Below are positions 21,919-31,836 of a stretch of 64,000 nucleotides of DNA, one piece after another; position 1 is the first letter of the stretch; each line of letters starts with the position of its first letter. Both the position numbers and the translations under genes were made by a program. Source of the stretch: Pythium myriotylum (lineage: Eukaryota; Oomycota; Peronosporomycetes; Pythiales; Pythiaceae); the NCBI GenBank assembly GCA_023091665.1, contig JALJCQ010000008.1, positions 558,001 through 622,000 of the forward strand. The letters are read 5' to 3'. Below the pieces are notes generated by a model. The model saw only the letters and a program-made list of their open reading frames with translations. It searched no databases and had not been told where the DNA came from.

Positions 21919-22596
21919 TCACGAATATACTGGACATTCACGAATTTGCAACAGTTGCTGTACGTCACACCATGCCTTGAAGTTGAGGTAGAGGTTTATT
22001 GGATCGCACTGTTGTAAATCATATAACCGGGTCTGACGAGCTTTAGGAAGGCTTCTAAATTTTAGAAAACAAGCGACTCCCGCAGAAAACACACCGTCCA
22101 AATTCCAAAAAATATCGCTGTTTTGGAGCATCACTTCTCCAAGGCATTTCACTCGGAATGCAGTGGAACGGCTTGGCGATCGAGGTCGCTGCCTTGTCGT
22201 TCTGGTACTAGAGAAATTGGACATGAGAGACAAGTCGGCACTCGCTCGCGATCTTTTTCTGCCTTGACTTCCGCGAGCTGCGTGGGAGGGGAGGCTTTCA
22301 GTTGTCTGTCGCTCTCGATGTTTCCTCTCCACGTAGCTGGTAAACAAGCCAATCGCGGACGTGGCACGGCTGCGCACGTTCGGCACGGCGCGCTCGTTCC
22401 AGTAAAGTTGATGGACCGCATTCATTCGTTGCTGCGTGCTGCGTGTTAGAAGAACAGCCTTCACACAGTTAAGGAGCGCCTCCGCGTCCGTGTCACTGTA
22501 CCTTTTCGCGCCAGGCTTGCGCGCGCGGACCTCTTTTTTCGCCGCCACGGTCGCGCTTGCCGTCGCGTGGAGGCTCTTCGTGCCGGTTGCCGACAA
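21919..22596 (-). CDS. SANT/Myb-like protein of transposon type
   Basis: A single frame of 225 aa. The N-terminal basic stretch leads into KRYSDTDAEALLNCVKAVL. This is the start of the Myb/SANT-like domain found in many oomycete transposon-associated proteins, where the usual continuation is a helix around VxxLYW. A basic central part (RKRSRASADL, RPRSPSRST) follows, and the C-terminus is unremarkable. Such genes often belong to Harbinger-like elements, where the SANT protein accompanies a separate transposase; no transposase is visible nearby. Fragments of a short repeat flank it on both sides (22039 and 22867). It may be a degenerate gene: the expected second SANT helix is poor. Confidence 0.5.
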   Translation of the reverse strand: MSATGTKSLHATASATVAAKKEVRARKPGAKRYSDTDAEALLNCVKAVLLTRSTQQRMNAVHQLYWNERAVPNVRSRATSAIGLFTSYVERKHRERQTTESLPSHAARGSQGRKRSRASADLSLMSNFSSTRTTRQRPRSPSRSTAFRVKCLGEVMLQNSDIFWNLDGVFSAGVACFLKFRSLPKARQTRLYDLQQCDPINLYLNFKAWCDVQQLLQIRECPVYS

Positions 22597-22888
22597 GCGG
22601 GTTTCTTGGGAGCGTTGAAGAGCGAGTCCCTTGTGGGTTGATTGATCAACGTTCTTGCTCCAATCCCTCGTTTTGTTCGCCGTGTCCCTTGTTTGAGCTC
22701 ATCCCCTGCAAACAGCTTTTCAATCGAATTGCACAGGGTATGGGTTTTCGACCGCTTAGAGGCTTCTAAATATCTAGAGAGGGGGGACCCCCCTCTCCAG
22801 ATTGTGATCTGAGGAGGGGGGTCTGACGGCCCAAATAAGATTTAGATTGTCGAGACCCGAAATTTTAGCTTTAGGAAGGCTTCTAAAT
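22039..22888. repeat. Pair of 22-bp direct repeats with a GC-rich hairpin between
   Basis: AGCTTTAGGAAGGCTTCTAA (plus AT) occurs at 22039-22060 and again at 22867-22888, and a shorter GGCTTCTAAAT occurs near 22761. GGGTCTGACG also occurs twice (22029 and 22819). Between them, 22777-22797 is a perfect hairpin with ten-base arms GAGAGGGGGG and a one-base loop. The set looks like debris of a small mobile element overlapping the SANT-like gene. Confidence 0.6.
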
Positions 22889-22929
22889 CCCTACGGGAAT
22901 CGGTCCAGTAAAACACATTCGAATCTTTT

Positions 22930-23700
22930 CGCTTCCGAAACAAACGTACAAAGGTCGAGGCTGTATAGATACGAGCGGCATTTCCGGATCTCGTGAAAAG
23001 ATATCCACATCCAACCTCGGCATGCATTGTCCGCAGAACAACCGACAGCCGTCCTCGCTGCATCCCACGCCTGTCCCGACGATAGACAGATCGACACGAA
23101 CGAGTGCTCCGAAATCTGTCCGCACTTCTACTCAACATTGTGTGGCTCCGGCGATAACAGTGACGCATACGGAAATCGCGACAACGTGGTCCGTCTGGCT
23201 TGGTGGAGCCTGCGCAATCGGAGACCTGTCGCAAGGCGCCTGAACACGGATCTTCAATTCCGTTTGTGGCTCGGACGGCGTCATATACACCAAAGTGGGA
23301 GATTGACAACTGAAATTACACCTAGGAGACCTGCTCGGGCTCGCCGCTTCCGACACGCCTCCGGTTTCTCAGTCAAGGAAACCAAGTTAATGCCGGGACG
23401 GACTACGTGACATATAGTACATGGGTTGCGCTCAGTAGAATTCGACTTCATCATTAAAATTGCACCTAGCGTCCAAACTAGTGCTCGGGTACATTTTCCA
23501 CAGTTGTATTCGCCAGTATGTGGCTCGGATGGCAACACTTCCTTGAACTCGTGCTCCTTCAATGTAGCCAAGTGCAAGGCTGGCATCGCGACCATGGGCG
23601 TGGCTTCGAAGCGGCGAGTAACGTGGATATCTCCCAACACCGACTCCGTCTGGCAAGGCGGAATCGGAGACGTGCTGCAAGACCAGAACTCGAATCTTGA
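22930..23700 (+). pseudogene. Decayed multi-Kazal inhibitor copy
   Basis: Pieces of Kazal domains survive in different frames. Around 23035-23150 a segment aligns with the linker and domain 4 of the 19834 gene (TNECSEICPHFYSTLCGSGD). Near 23255-23305 a fragment with VCGSDGVIYT survives. At 23470-23610 there is YSPVCGSDGNTSLNSCSFNV and a KCKAGIATMGVAS tail. Stops and frameshifts separate the pieces and several Cys are lost. The order matches the intact gene, so this is a dead duplicate and not stray similarity. Confidence 0.8.
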
Positions 23701-23915
23701 AGTGAGTTTGCGATGTTATCTAGATCAACAAGTGAGAGTTCGATAACGCCCAGTGCACCGAGCGTAATGTACTGTACAATGTAATCGCGAGCCACTGTAT
23801 GTGGAAGGTGCACACACCCACTAAAATTCTCCACCTCCGAAACAAATGGTATCTCTTTATGGATATGAGCGGCATCTGTGGATCATGTGGAGAGATACGC
23901 AGATCCAACCTCGGC
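22935..23915. repeat. Diverged direct duplication within the Kazal cluster
   Basis: Segments at about 22935-23020 and 23830-23915 are similar, sharing TCCGAAACAAA, then GATACGAGCGGCAT or a close variant, then ATCCAACCTCGGC. They lie at equivalent positions before Kazal sequences and mark a segmental duplication of about 0.9 kb. Confidence 0.6.
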
Positions 23916-23997
23916 TCCCACCAAAGAAACCCAACTCCTGGTCTGGACTAACAGTATTCGTCGTCTGTCATTCACAAACTCACTCGGCAAGCGAACC

Positions 23998-24279
23998 ATG
24001 CAGTTGTTCCTCTTCACGCTTCTCACGACGGCACTCGCTGTAACCAGCGGAACAGAGGCTCAGTCCGCCAAGTCTTGCGATTTCGCGTGCATTGCAGTCG
24101 TGCAACCTCCTGTCTGTGGGTCCAACGGTGTCGTGTATTCCAGCCCATGTGAGCTCTCACGAGCTGCTTGCAAGTCCCCGTCAAGGAACATCACAACGGT
24201 TTCCTTTAGCGAGTGCTCCAAGCCAGCTACTGTGAGACCATCGCCATCTATTGACGCCAACGTGATCCGAGGTGACTGA
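23998..24279 (+). CDS. Secreted one-domain Kazal protease inhibitor
   Basis: The frame from the ATG at 23998 encodes 93 aa. Residues 1-21 are a signal peptide (MQLFLFTLLTTALAVTSGTE). One Kazal domain follows with six Cys: CDFACIAVVQPPVCGSNGVV then CELSRAACK and a final C in FSECS. It is most like domains 5 and 6 of the six-domain gene, including the SKPATVxPSP tail, so it derives from the end of such a gene with a new signal peptide. The core TGTCATTCACAAACT at about 23967 resembles an Inr. As in the larger gene, a +1-frame tail follows the stop. A longer frame opens upstream at 23878 but lacks a signal peptide at its start. Confidence 0.85.
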   Translation: MQLFLFTLLTTALAVTSGTEAQSAKSCDFACIAVVQPPVCGSNGVVYSSPCELSRAACKSPSRNITTVSFSECSKPATVRPSPSIDANVIRGD

Positions 24280-24418
24280 TTATCCAAATTCGCAGCTTTG
24301 TCGCGACCTCCATATGCAGAATCGAACGGCAAGTACTGTATTCATCCACTGCGCCGACGCCACGTTCATCCACGTGGATGTGACCTTGAGTAGTGACATG
24401 CAGTCAAGAAAACTGTAA
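24272..24418 (+). other. Out-of-frame tail after the one-domain Kazal gene
   Basis: From the same point as in the larger gene (CGAGGTGACTGA), the +1 frame is open for 48 codons to TAA at 24416-24418. It includes STVFIHCADATFIHVDV. This resembles the tail at 21281-21409 around CTFVNAQCGKATL. Confidence 0.5.
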
Positions 24419-24577
24419 TCGTGTGTGTGGTAGGATTTAAAACTACTGTTCAATCAATGGATGAATGTGTGGATTTGATGAGTCGATTGTAGTAGTACAG
24501 CTCTATTTCATGGGGGTGGGTGTCGTGGTGGTGGGGTGTCGTTAAATAGGGACTACGTATGCTACAGACTGGTAGAC

Positions 24578-25981
24578 TTACAGCGAGAACACGGGCGACA
24601 CGTACTCGCGCTCCCACTGCAGCACGAGCGACAGCGCCTCGACGTTGGCCGAGTCGGCCGCCTCGCGTGACGCGCACTGCGTGTGGCCGCCGGCCGTGAC
24701 CGAGAAGCTCGTCGCGCTCGCCTGGGAGAATTGCATCCAGCGCATGCCGTTGTCGACGTACGAGATGCTGTTGAACGGGTGCACGCTGCTCTCGAAGATG
24801 CTCGGCGAGACCGACGAGACGCCGACCATGACGCCGTTGGAGGTGCGCACGCGGAAGGCGACGCACACATCGCGGTGGATCTCCACGGCAGCGTTCTCGC
24901 CACGGCTCACGACCGTGTCGAACGCGATGAGGATGGCGTCGTCGCTGAGTCGCTTGAGCACGTGCGAGCGCTTGGTCTTGCGCGAGCCCTGCTTCATGAA
25001 GGTCGCGAACTGCTCCGACGCGAGCAAGAGCTGCCACGAGTTGCTGGTCACGCGCTCGAAATCACCCTCGGGCTTGTCGCTGTACTCCTTCTTGGTCGTG
25101 TACGTGAGCACGCCCGAGGCCTCGTCGACGCTCTTGCGGCAGTCCCAGCCCATGAGCGTCTCGCCCGTGGCCGTGGAGAGCCCCATGGCGGCCTCGGCCG
25201 AGCTGCGCGCCGTGTTCACGATCGCGTCCGAGCAGATCTTGTCGGCGATCGCGGCGCACAGCTGCTCGCGCACGAGCGGGCCCTTGAGCACGCCGCCCAT
25301 CTCGTGGAGGAAGAGCTCCTCGCGCGCGCGCTGCGGCATCTTGTTGGCGCGGAAGCCGTAGTTCTCCTGAGCCACGTCGCTCGCGACGCGCTGGAGACGC
25401 TCGATGCTGCGGATGGTCTTGACGCGGAGAATGTCGATGTCGCTGTCGCCGGCGTCCGAGTCCGAGGCCGCGCGGCCGTGGCAGCGCGCGTAGTACATCT
25501 TCTCGAGGCGCACGACGATCGAGCGCAGCTTCTCGAGCTTCTTCTCCTCGGTCGCGCTGCAGTACTGGCGCGCACGGGCGCTCTTGGCGTTGGCCGACGG
25601 CGACATGGGCTCGTCGTCGCTGGTCACAACCACCTCCTGGAACGGGTCGACATCGTCGACCATGAACGAGGCCATGGCGTCGAGCTCGTCGACTGGCGAG
25701 CCCATGATGGGCTCAAGCAGCACGCTCGTGGCGTCCTCTTCGTCCTGTTGCTCGGCCTTGACCGCCGGCTCCGAGGTCACGCGGATGTCGCGCACGGCGA
25801 AGGCGGCCTTGTCGCCAAAGAGCCACGCGTCCTCGTCGGCCGAGGAGGTCGCGGCGAGCGCCGCCGAGAGGTCGAGCGGCTTGAGCGGCATGGCCAGGTC
25901 CTCGAAGAAGGCGTCCTGCTCGGGCATCTCCGAGGCCCAGAAGGCGTCCAGCGCCGCGATCTCGACGGGGCTCGTATTCAT
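24578..25981 (-). CDS. Unrecognised acidic soluble protein, 467 aa
   Basis: One uninterrupted GC-rich frame from ATG at 25981 to TAA at 24578. The N-terminal 135 residues are acidic and low in complexity. Residues of about 135-170 form a charged, coiled-coil-like segment (ATEEKKLEKLRSIVVRLEKM). The C-terminal half looks folded, with WDCRKSVDEASGVLTYTTKK and SISYVDNGMRWMQFSQ. The size and alternation of this half recall START-like lipid-binding domains that are numerous in oomycetes, but I cannot confirm it. No signal peptide or membrane segment is visible. The opposite strand also has a 461-aa frame, which is an effect of GC-rich codon bias. The gene ends only about 160 bp from the Kazal tail at 24418. 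Confidence 0.8.
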   Translation of the reverse strand: MNTSPVEIAALDAFWASEMPEQDAFFEDLAMPLKPLDLSAALAATSSADEDAWLFGDKAAFAVRDIRVTSEPAVKAEQQDEEDATSVLLEPIMGSPVDELDAMASFMVDDVDPFQEVVVTSDDEPMSPSANAKSARARQYCSATEEKKLEKLRSIVVRLEKMYYARCHGRAASDSDAGDSDIDILRVKTIRSIERLQRVASDVAQENYGFRANKMPQRAREELFLHEMGGVLKGPLVREQLCAAIADKICSDAIVNTARSSAEAAMGLSTATGETLMGWDCRKSVDEASGVLTYTTKKEYSDKPEGDFERVTSNSWQLLLASEQFATFMKQGSRKTKRSHVLKRLSDDAILIAFDTVVSRGENAAVEIHRDVCVAFRVRTSNGVMVGVSSVSPSIFESSVHPFNSISYVDNGMRWMQFSQASATSFSVTAGGHTQCASREAADSANVEALSLVLQWEREYVSPVFSL

Positions 25982-28900
25982 GCTCGTGTCTGTGGCTGCG
26001 GGCGTCGCCGAAGAATGGGAAATGCGAGTGTGGAGACCCCTTCATGGAGGAGGCGAGCCGTCGCATGAGGAGCGTCGGAGCTCCTCAAGGCAGAAAGGGG
26101 GATGGAGGATGGAAGGCGAGTGCGCTGGCCCGTCTACGTCCTGCCCGTTTTTTTTTCGAATGCAGGGCGTTGTCGCCGTGGACGCCGCCGGCCTTTCCTA
26201 TGCGCCAAGCCAGCAGCTGGCAGACGAGCCAGTGTGCTAACCATCCGGGTTCTTAAAGTGGTGCCGGCTCGTTTCTGTCCTTCGTGGATCGCCTCGTCTG
26301 CTTCCCAGACGCTCTGTCTCTGCTCCAAGCAGATGTCGCTTGGGCAGCGCAGTCTCTGTTCGCTTTGCGGCCAGGGCATCTCAGGTCAAATCCCCTCCAA
26401 GCCGATTCTTTAACGAGAGCTGCCGAGTCGCGTGGTATGGAACATGGCAGGTCGATTCGTCACTTAGAGAAGCCCCTGTAAACCGGCCAGCTCCGCCCAG
26501 GTGCGCACTGCGATTAGATGTCGCAGGTTGCTCGCGTTTGCGCCATGGCTCGGTCGCGAAAAGTCACTGAGCATTTCGCGCTCAAGAGTGGGAGGAAGCT
26601 GTCAGCGAGAGCTCACCGGTGGTCGAGCACGTCGCCGTGGCTTGCCGCACACGAAGGCGGCATCAGTCACGAAATGTACTGAAGATGCGAAAACCGTCGA
26701 AGGCGGGCGGAAATCCCTTGAAGAGAGTTGAGCGACTGCGGCATTGATCGTCTTGAATCCCAGATCAGTCACTGCGAAAATACTCCCGTTGCAGAGAAAA
26801 TCGGTGGGAAGCGAAGGATGAGAGAGAGGCTCAGATGGTGAAGCTCTGGTGGAGCCATGCTCTTGTCGCGTGGAGGACGTGGCCGAGCAGTCCAGGCGGC
26901 TGACCCACGTACCGTACGGTATCGCAGTTTGGATGACTGGAGAGCTTTCGAGCCGACTAGGCGGCGCGAAACTGGTTTAGCAGTCGGTCTGATGAGGCCA
27001 GGCGGAACCGGACGAATTTTTTGAGAAATGCTGGCGTCTAGTTGTCTGGATTGGTACATTTATGCGATGACTGGATTGAGGTGTACACAACTCAGTCGAG
27101 GGTTCCAAAATCGAAGATCTTGGTGCACGTCGCAATGCGGAAACTCATTCGGTTCAGCAGGACGCCGGCACGTGCCGAAGATCGCAGAAGACATTCCGTT
27201 CCAATTTTCTCCCCATGTGCTTGGGTGGCAAACTAAATTGATGCATGCACACCGTCAACTCCAACCGCGAGCGCCGTGTTGGGTGGCCGAGTCGGGGAAC
27301 CGCCAGAATTCAAGACTTTTTTCTCGTTGCGTGGTTAGTGCGCGCCTGTTTTTTTCCAAAAGGTCGAAAAACTTTGGCGGATAAGGATGACCGCCAACTG
27401 TACATAGCCAGACGTGCCTCTTCTTGAAGCATGGAAGATCCATGAAGCCACCAAGTTCGCAACCAGATGTCCCACCCTACAGTACAAGAGTCCTCACTCA
27501 TCAGCCTGGGCGCAGCCACCACGCGTCCACTGACGGAGTTTCGTCCGAGCGCAGCGCGCACCTCCCGCACAATCGCATTGCGTCTCGCGCTTGAAGCCAT
27601 TTGGCGAGGACAAAAAGTCCCACGCCGGGCCGAGTTCCTCCCGTTTCACACGTCAACATCTTCGTAACGCGATCTCTTGTCGACCGCTCAACTGTCGATA
27701 CCCGCGGAACTCGATGCCCGGCATGTTCTTTTTACTCGGAGTTGGCTCGGTCGTAGCGGTTAACAGAGGTTCGCCACCTGTGAACTCAGGTCCGAGGATC
27801 TCAGCGTGACTGATAGTTGCACATCCTGGCCCGGCTTTGCACTAGCAGGTGCCGCGGATCTCTGACGACAAGGGCGACCATGCAGTGCACACTCGCCAAG
27901 CGAACAGAGTGGGATCGCCGCCGCCTCTCTCTCTCTCGTCGGGACTTTCAGGACTGAGCGAAAGCTCGCAAAACCCGTGGTCACCAGCTGCGAAGGAGCG
28001 CTCGCGCCAGCGATCTTTGGGTATCTCAGATCTCTACTGTAGAGGGACTGTTTCCTCTCCTGATCATTTCTTTCGCTGGATGGAGGCCGCGCCCCGCTTG
28101 AGTAGAAGGGTACCGCGGCCGTGGTGTCGTCGAGAGATCTATGGACCGACGACGACGAGCCGGACAAAGATGGTTGGTTGGCGGCGTGGTCTATCGCACA
28201 ATGGCGGTCTTTGTTGCGAAGCGAGTCTTGGTCAGACCACGGGCGATAGAGACACGGAGAAGGCCAAACCGACGATCCGGGTCTCCAGACACGCGTTTTG
28301 AGTGTGGTGTCAAAGATTCAAGCTTGCCAAAAACAGGCCTCTGTCCACTGAATCCAAAAGCTCCCTTGCACAGCGTTCAGTTTGCGTGCACAAGTGGGGT
28401 GAGACGCTTCAGCTTTTCCGAGTCGTTGGAAATCTAGGAGAATCCCACGTGGGATTGAATCCCAGGTGCAAGAACGTGTATATCAGCGCTTTGCGGAATT
28501 CCGCGGGAAGAGCAAGGTGTAGGTCTGCTCAGTTGATCCCGAAGTGTCCTTCAAGCACGTTTGCTCGCGTGGATTTCGAAACCCAAGCCGTGAGCACAGG
28601 ATCGATCAGAAGATATGTGTGCGCGCACATCCTCCTTATGCAAACTCCCCAGATGTGAATGCAGCCCTCTTGCACAAGTAAAAAAAAAAACAAAAACAAA
28701 TTAGGAAGGCCGACTCCATCCCTCTGTACTGTACAAAGTGAAACTGTTCGGGTGACGTCAAACCGCTCGAGGACGCGCATCCCTCCGGACCCGAGACTGA
28801 AAAAAAAGTATCTTTGCTTGCCCGCCACCCATCGCTGTTCGGTGAAGATCTTCGATCAAGCGATCACTCGCTTCGGTCAGAATCTTATTCACGAGAGCCT

Positions 28901-29568
28901 CGCGCATGCGACGCTGATCGGGAAGCGCGGCGGCGCGTCTCCATAATACAGTTGAGTTCGATTGCAGCAGGCGAGGAAGACGACGCGGTGGAGACCCGCA
29001 ACACGTGTCAGCAATCGCGCGACAGAGCCATTAAGAGCGAACCGAGTGGATCCGCCACGGTGGATCGCCACGAACGACGCCAACGGTGTCGTGTTCCGAT
29101 TGTGGGCTCTTCTCGAAGCTTCTCTCGCACCATTGCGAGCAGACAGAGCATCCCGTGAAAGTGTGATTTTGGTGTGTGTGGCGAAAAGAGCCGGAGTGTG
29201 ACAAAAAGGACTATCTGGGTACAGTACAGCGTACTCTGAGTCCGAAACCGTCGGCTCAGACCTTGAGTCTGATTCAAGAAAAAGCTCGCGGCCAATGGGA
29301 CAGACTCACGAGACGACAAAGATGCTCAAGTGTTGGCGACTAAGGCGGGCAGATGAGTATCCACCACCGCTAACATCAACACGATGGACAGGCGACAGCG
29401 CGCGGTCGTGCTCGAGCTCTTGCGCCAGGATTTGGCGCCGATCGTGGACCCTTCTCGCCGCTTGATCTTTCCAGGCGCTTGGCGTCTATTTCGTCCAGGT
29501 AGTCAGGCCGCTTCAAACAACTCTCATCCACCGGACTCTGTTGACGAAACCTCTCATCCACGAACGGC
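25982..29568. other. Gene-free stretch of about 3.6 kb
   Basis: No gene can be supported on either strand; frames are short and compositionally unlike the neighbouring genes. An A-rich run occurs at 28679-28700. There is no visible terminal repeat or recognisable coding relic. Confidence 0.45.
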
Positions 29569-31665
29569 TCACATCTCCATGCCTGGCAGCACGACGCACG
29601 TGTGGAACTCGCCGCGCTCACCCATGAGATCCACCACATGCTCGTGGCCATTCAGCTGCTCGAGCCGCGAGCGATCATACACATCGCCGACTCGCCAACC
29701 ATTCGTCTTGAGTTGCTCCGACTCGATGTTGGAGAACACGACCGTCGCGTTCGTACGCACGCATGTGGCCTGCAGCAGCGGCAACAGCTCGGTCGCGTAG
29801 TCCTTCTTCCACACGGGGAACTCGCACGTGAACTTGTCGCCGAAGGTCTGCTCACGCCAAGCGCGGATGTCCTCCAGGTGAAGGTCGCCAGGGACGAGCG
29901 AGTGGATCGCGTGGGGTCGGCCAGATTTGTCCACCGCGCCCATGCGTGCAGGTAGCGCCTCCAACGCCGCATGGATCTGCGGTGCGTACGAGTGGCCGAG
30001 CCCCACGGCGACCACGCACAGCGGAAGGCCCAATGCATCGGCTTGCTGGGCGATCTTGTCGTGGGAGATGTTCTGGATGGGCACTGTGTGGGTGATGGGA
30101 TCGATACTCGTGAGCAGAACGACACGTGGCATGGGCTTTTTGTCCTGCGCCGCGTATGTTTGATAGAGCGTCGTGAGTGCGAGGAACGAATCTTTGCCGC
30201 CACTCCAGAACATCACGACAAGGTCACGATCAGCCACGTCGACCGAGTCGACATGGGCATTCAGTCTCTCGCTCGGCCAGAGCAAGTTCCCACCTGCACG
30301 CTTTCCCTTTTGGCGGCGCTTAGGCTGAAGCACCACAGAGTCTGCGAGCTTGTTCTTGCGCCGCGCGGGGTCCTTCACGTTAACATGGCCGAAGGGGCAG
30401 TGCCTGCATCCATTGCCGCAGCAAACTTGCTTCATTTGCAGGTTGTAGGCGGTCATCACCGAGTACCCGGTAGCCGGATCAGTGTACATCGCCTGTTTGT
30501 TCTCGCACGCGATTCGGTGGAGCTCTTCGATGTCCGCAAGCTCTTGCTCTCTCTGGACTGCTGCACTGTTTGATGATGAGATTCGTTGCATGGCCGAGGC
30601 GAAGTCGAACTTTTTGTAGGGAAAGGTCGTGCTCTTGAGATACTCGTCTGCCTCGGGCCCTCCGTGGGCCAGGTTGACCAACCACTCGAGTGCCAATAAC
30701 AACTTCGGGGTCGGCCGCGAGAACATGGACATCCCGTCAACGAGGTAGACGTCCGGGTTCGCTCTCACGACCTCTTTCCACCAGTCTCCGACGCGTCCTT
30801 GGGCGATTTCTTCCTCGCTCTTCTCTAGCGACAGTCCGCAGCACGCAACGATGACAATGTCGATCCGTTTGTCCGCATCACCATCGATAGTCTCGACGAC
30901 CTCACCCGATGCGTGCTCGATGATTTCGCGCATCCACCCCATTTTGCCGATGAAGAGCGGATCCAGCCACTCGACTAGCATCACGCGTGGCGCCTTCTTC
31001 CCCGCAGCAGCGTTCGCAGCACGACGCGCTTGGCCCAGCGCTTGAAGAGCTTCGATTTGCTCGAGATGGTGTTGTGCCATCGCGTCACCTTCCGCTTCCA
31101 GGCCTAGCTCTTGTCCAAGGAGGCGAAACTGATTGACCAGCACATCCGCTAACGTGAACGGATTCGTCGTAACAATCTTCGTCACCTTGCCAGGGATCTC
31201 TGGGATGTCTCCGCGATTCTCGCCGACACCAATAGAGCACGCCGGTGCAGATGACGGATCCAGCACGCTCTCGACAGACGCGAGGTCGATCGAGCAAACC
31301 TTGCAGGTGCTTTGTGTCAAGATCACATCCGGCTGCAGCTCGACCATCTTCGCGGCATCGAGGTGGTACAACGATGAGGCCTCGGCTAACGCTTCGCGCA
31401 CTTGCTTGTGCACATCGGCAGACGTCGTGAATGCCGTGCGCGGTGCTGTCAGCACCGGAAGAGCCTGGACGTCGGCTGTGGCCGGGAAGTCGCACTCATG
31501 GGATCTGCCGACGAGCTCCGGTAGTCCAGACCCGGCGGAGACGGCGATCCTCGACGGCGAGGGCAGCCCACGACGCTCCTTCGCGAACTTGAGCAGTGCA
31601 CAGAAGTTCTCCGTGGCCGACGGCAGCAGCGAGACGACGCGGAGCGCCGGTGGCTTGGGCCCCAT
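29569..31665 (-). CDS. Fusion: BtuF-like binding-protein fold + DUF5522 Cys motif + DPH6-like ATP pyrophosphatase
   Basis: A single exon encodes 698 aa in three parts. Residues 8-330 resemble periplasmic cobalamin/iron-siderophore binding proteins (VVSLLPSATE, then PDVILTQSTC and VMLVEWLDPLFIGKMGWM). There is no signal peptide, so the fold must work inside the cell. Residues 413-430 carry CCGNGCRHCPFGH, the four-Cys motif of DUF5522. Residues 480-698 form an N-type ATP pyrophosphatase domain with the PP-loop SGGKDS at 488-493 and GERGEFHT at 682-689. It resembles diphthine-ammonia ligase (DPH6), which amidates diphthine on elongation factor 2. Whether this fusion does that, or adenylates another substrate bound by the BtuF-like domain, is unknown. 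Codon use and GC match the neighbours; no frameshift is seen. The MFS gene upstream runs the same way. Confidence 0.85.
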   Translation of the reverse strand: MGPKPPALRVVSLLPSATENFCALLKFAKERRGLPSPSRIAVSAGSGLPELVGRSHECDFPATADVQALPVLTAPRTAFTTSADVHKQVREALAEASSLYHLDAAKMVELQPDVILTQSTCKVCSIDLASVESVLDPSSAPACSIGVGENRGDIPEIPGKVTKIVTTNPFTLADVLVNQFRLLGQELGLEAEGDAMAQHHLEQIEALQALGQARRAANAAAGKKAPRVMLVEWLDPLFIGKMGWMREIIEHASGEVVETIDGDADKRIDIVIVACCGLSLEKSEEEIAQGRVGDWWKEVVRANPDVYLVDGMSMFSRPTPKLLLALEWLVNLAHGGPEADEYLKSTTFPYKKFDFASAMQRISSSNSAAVQREQELADIEELHRIACENKQAMYTDPATGYSVMTAYNLQMKQVCCGNGCRHCPFGHVNVKDPARRKNKLADSVVLQPKRRQKGKRAGGNLLWPSERLNAHVDSVDVADRDLVVMFWSGGKDSFLALTTLYQTYAAQDKKPMPRVVLLTSIDPITHTVPIQNISHDKIAQQADALGLPLCVVAVGLGHSYAPQIHAALEALPARMGAVDKSGRPHAIHSLVPGDLHLEDIRAWREQTFGDKFTCEFPVWKKDYATELLPLLQATCVRTNATVVFSNIESEQLKTNGWRVGDVYDRSRLEQLNGHEHVVDLMGERGEFHTCVVLPGMEM

Positions 31666-31836
31666 CGGAGACCGGAGCTGCTCACGAGGTTCAAGTGCGT
31701 GTTTGGGTGGTGCAGTCAGCTCCGCCTAAGTGCGATATACCGGTACGTATACCGGTGAATAGAGAGACTGTAGCCATCTGCTCAAGTTGCCTTTTTTTCA
31801 CTTTCGTCTCAGTTGCTGCACTATGTAAAAAAGATT

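Noticed and set aside
24683..26068. 461-codon plus-strand frame
   Set aside because: It lies antisense to the 24578-25981 gene, and its composition (Arg, Val, Leu, Gly repeats) is that of a shadow of GC-rich third positions.
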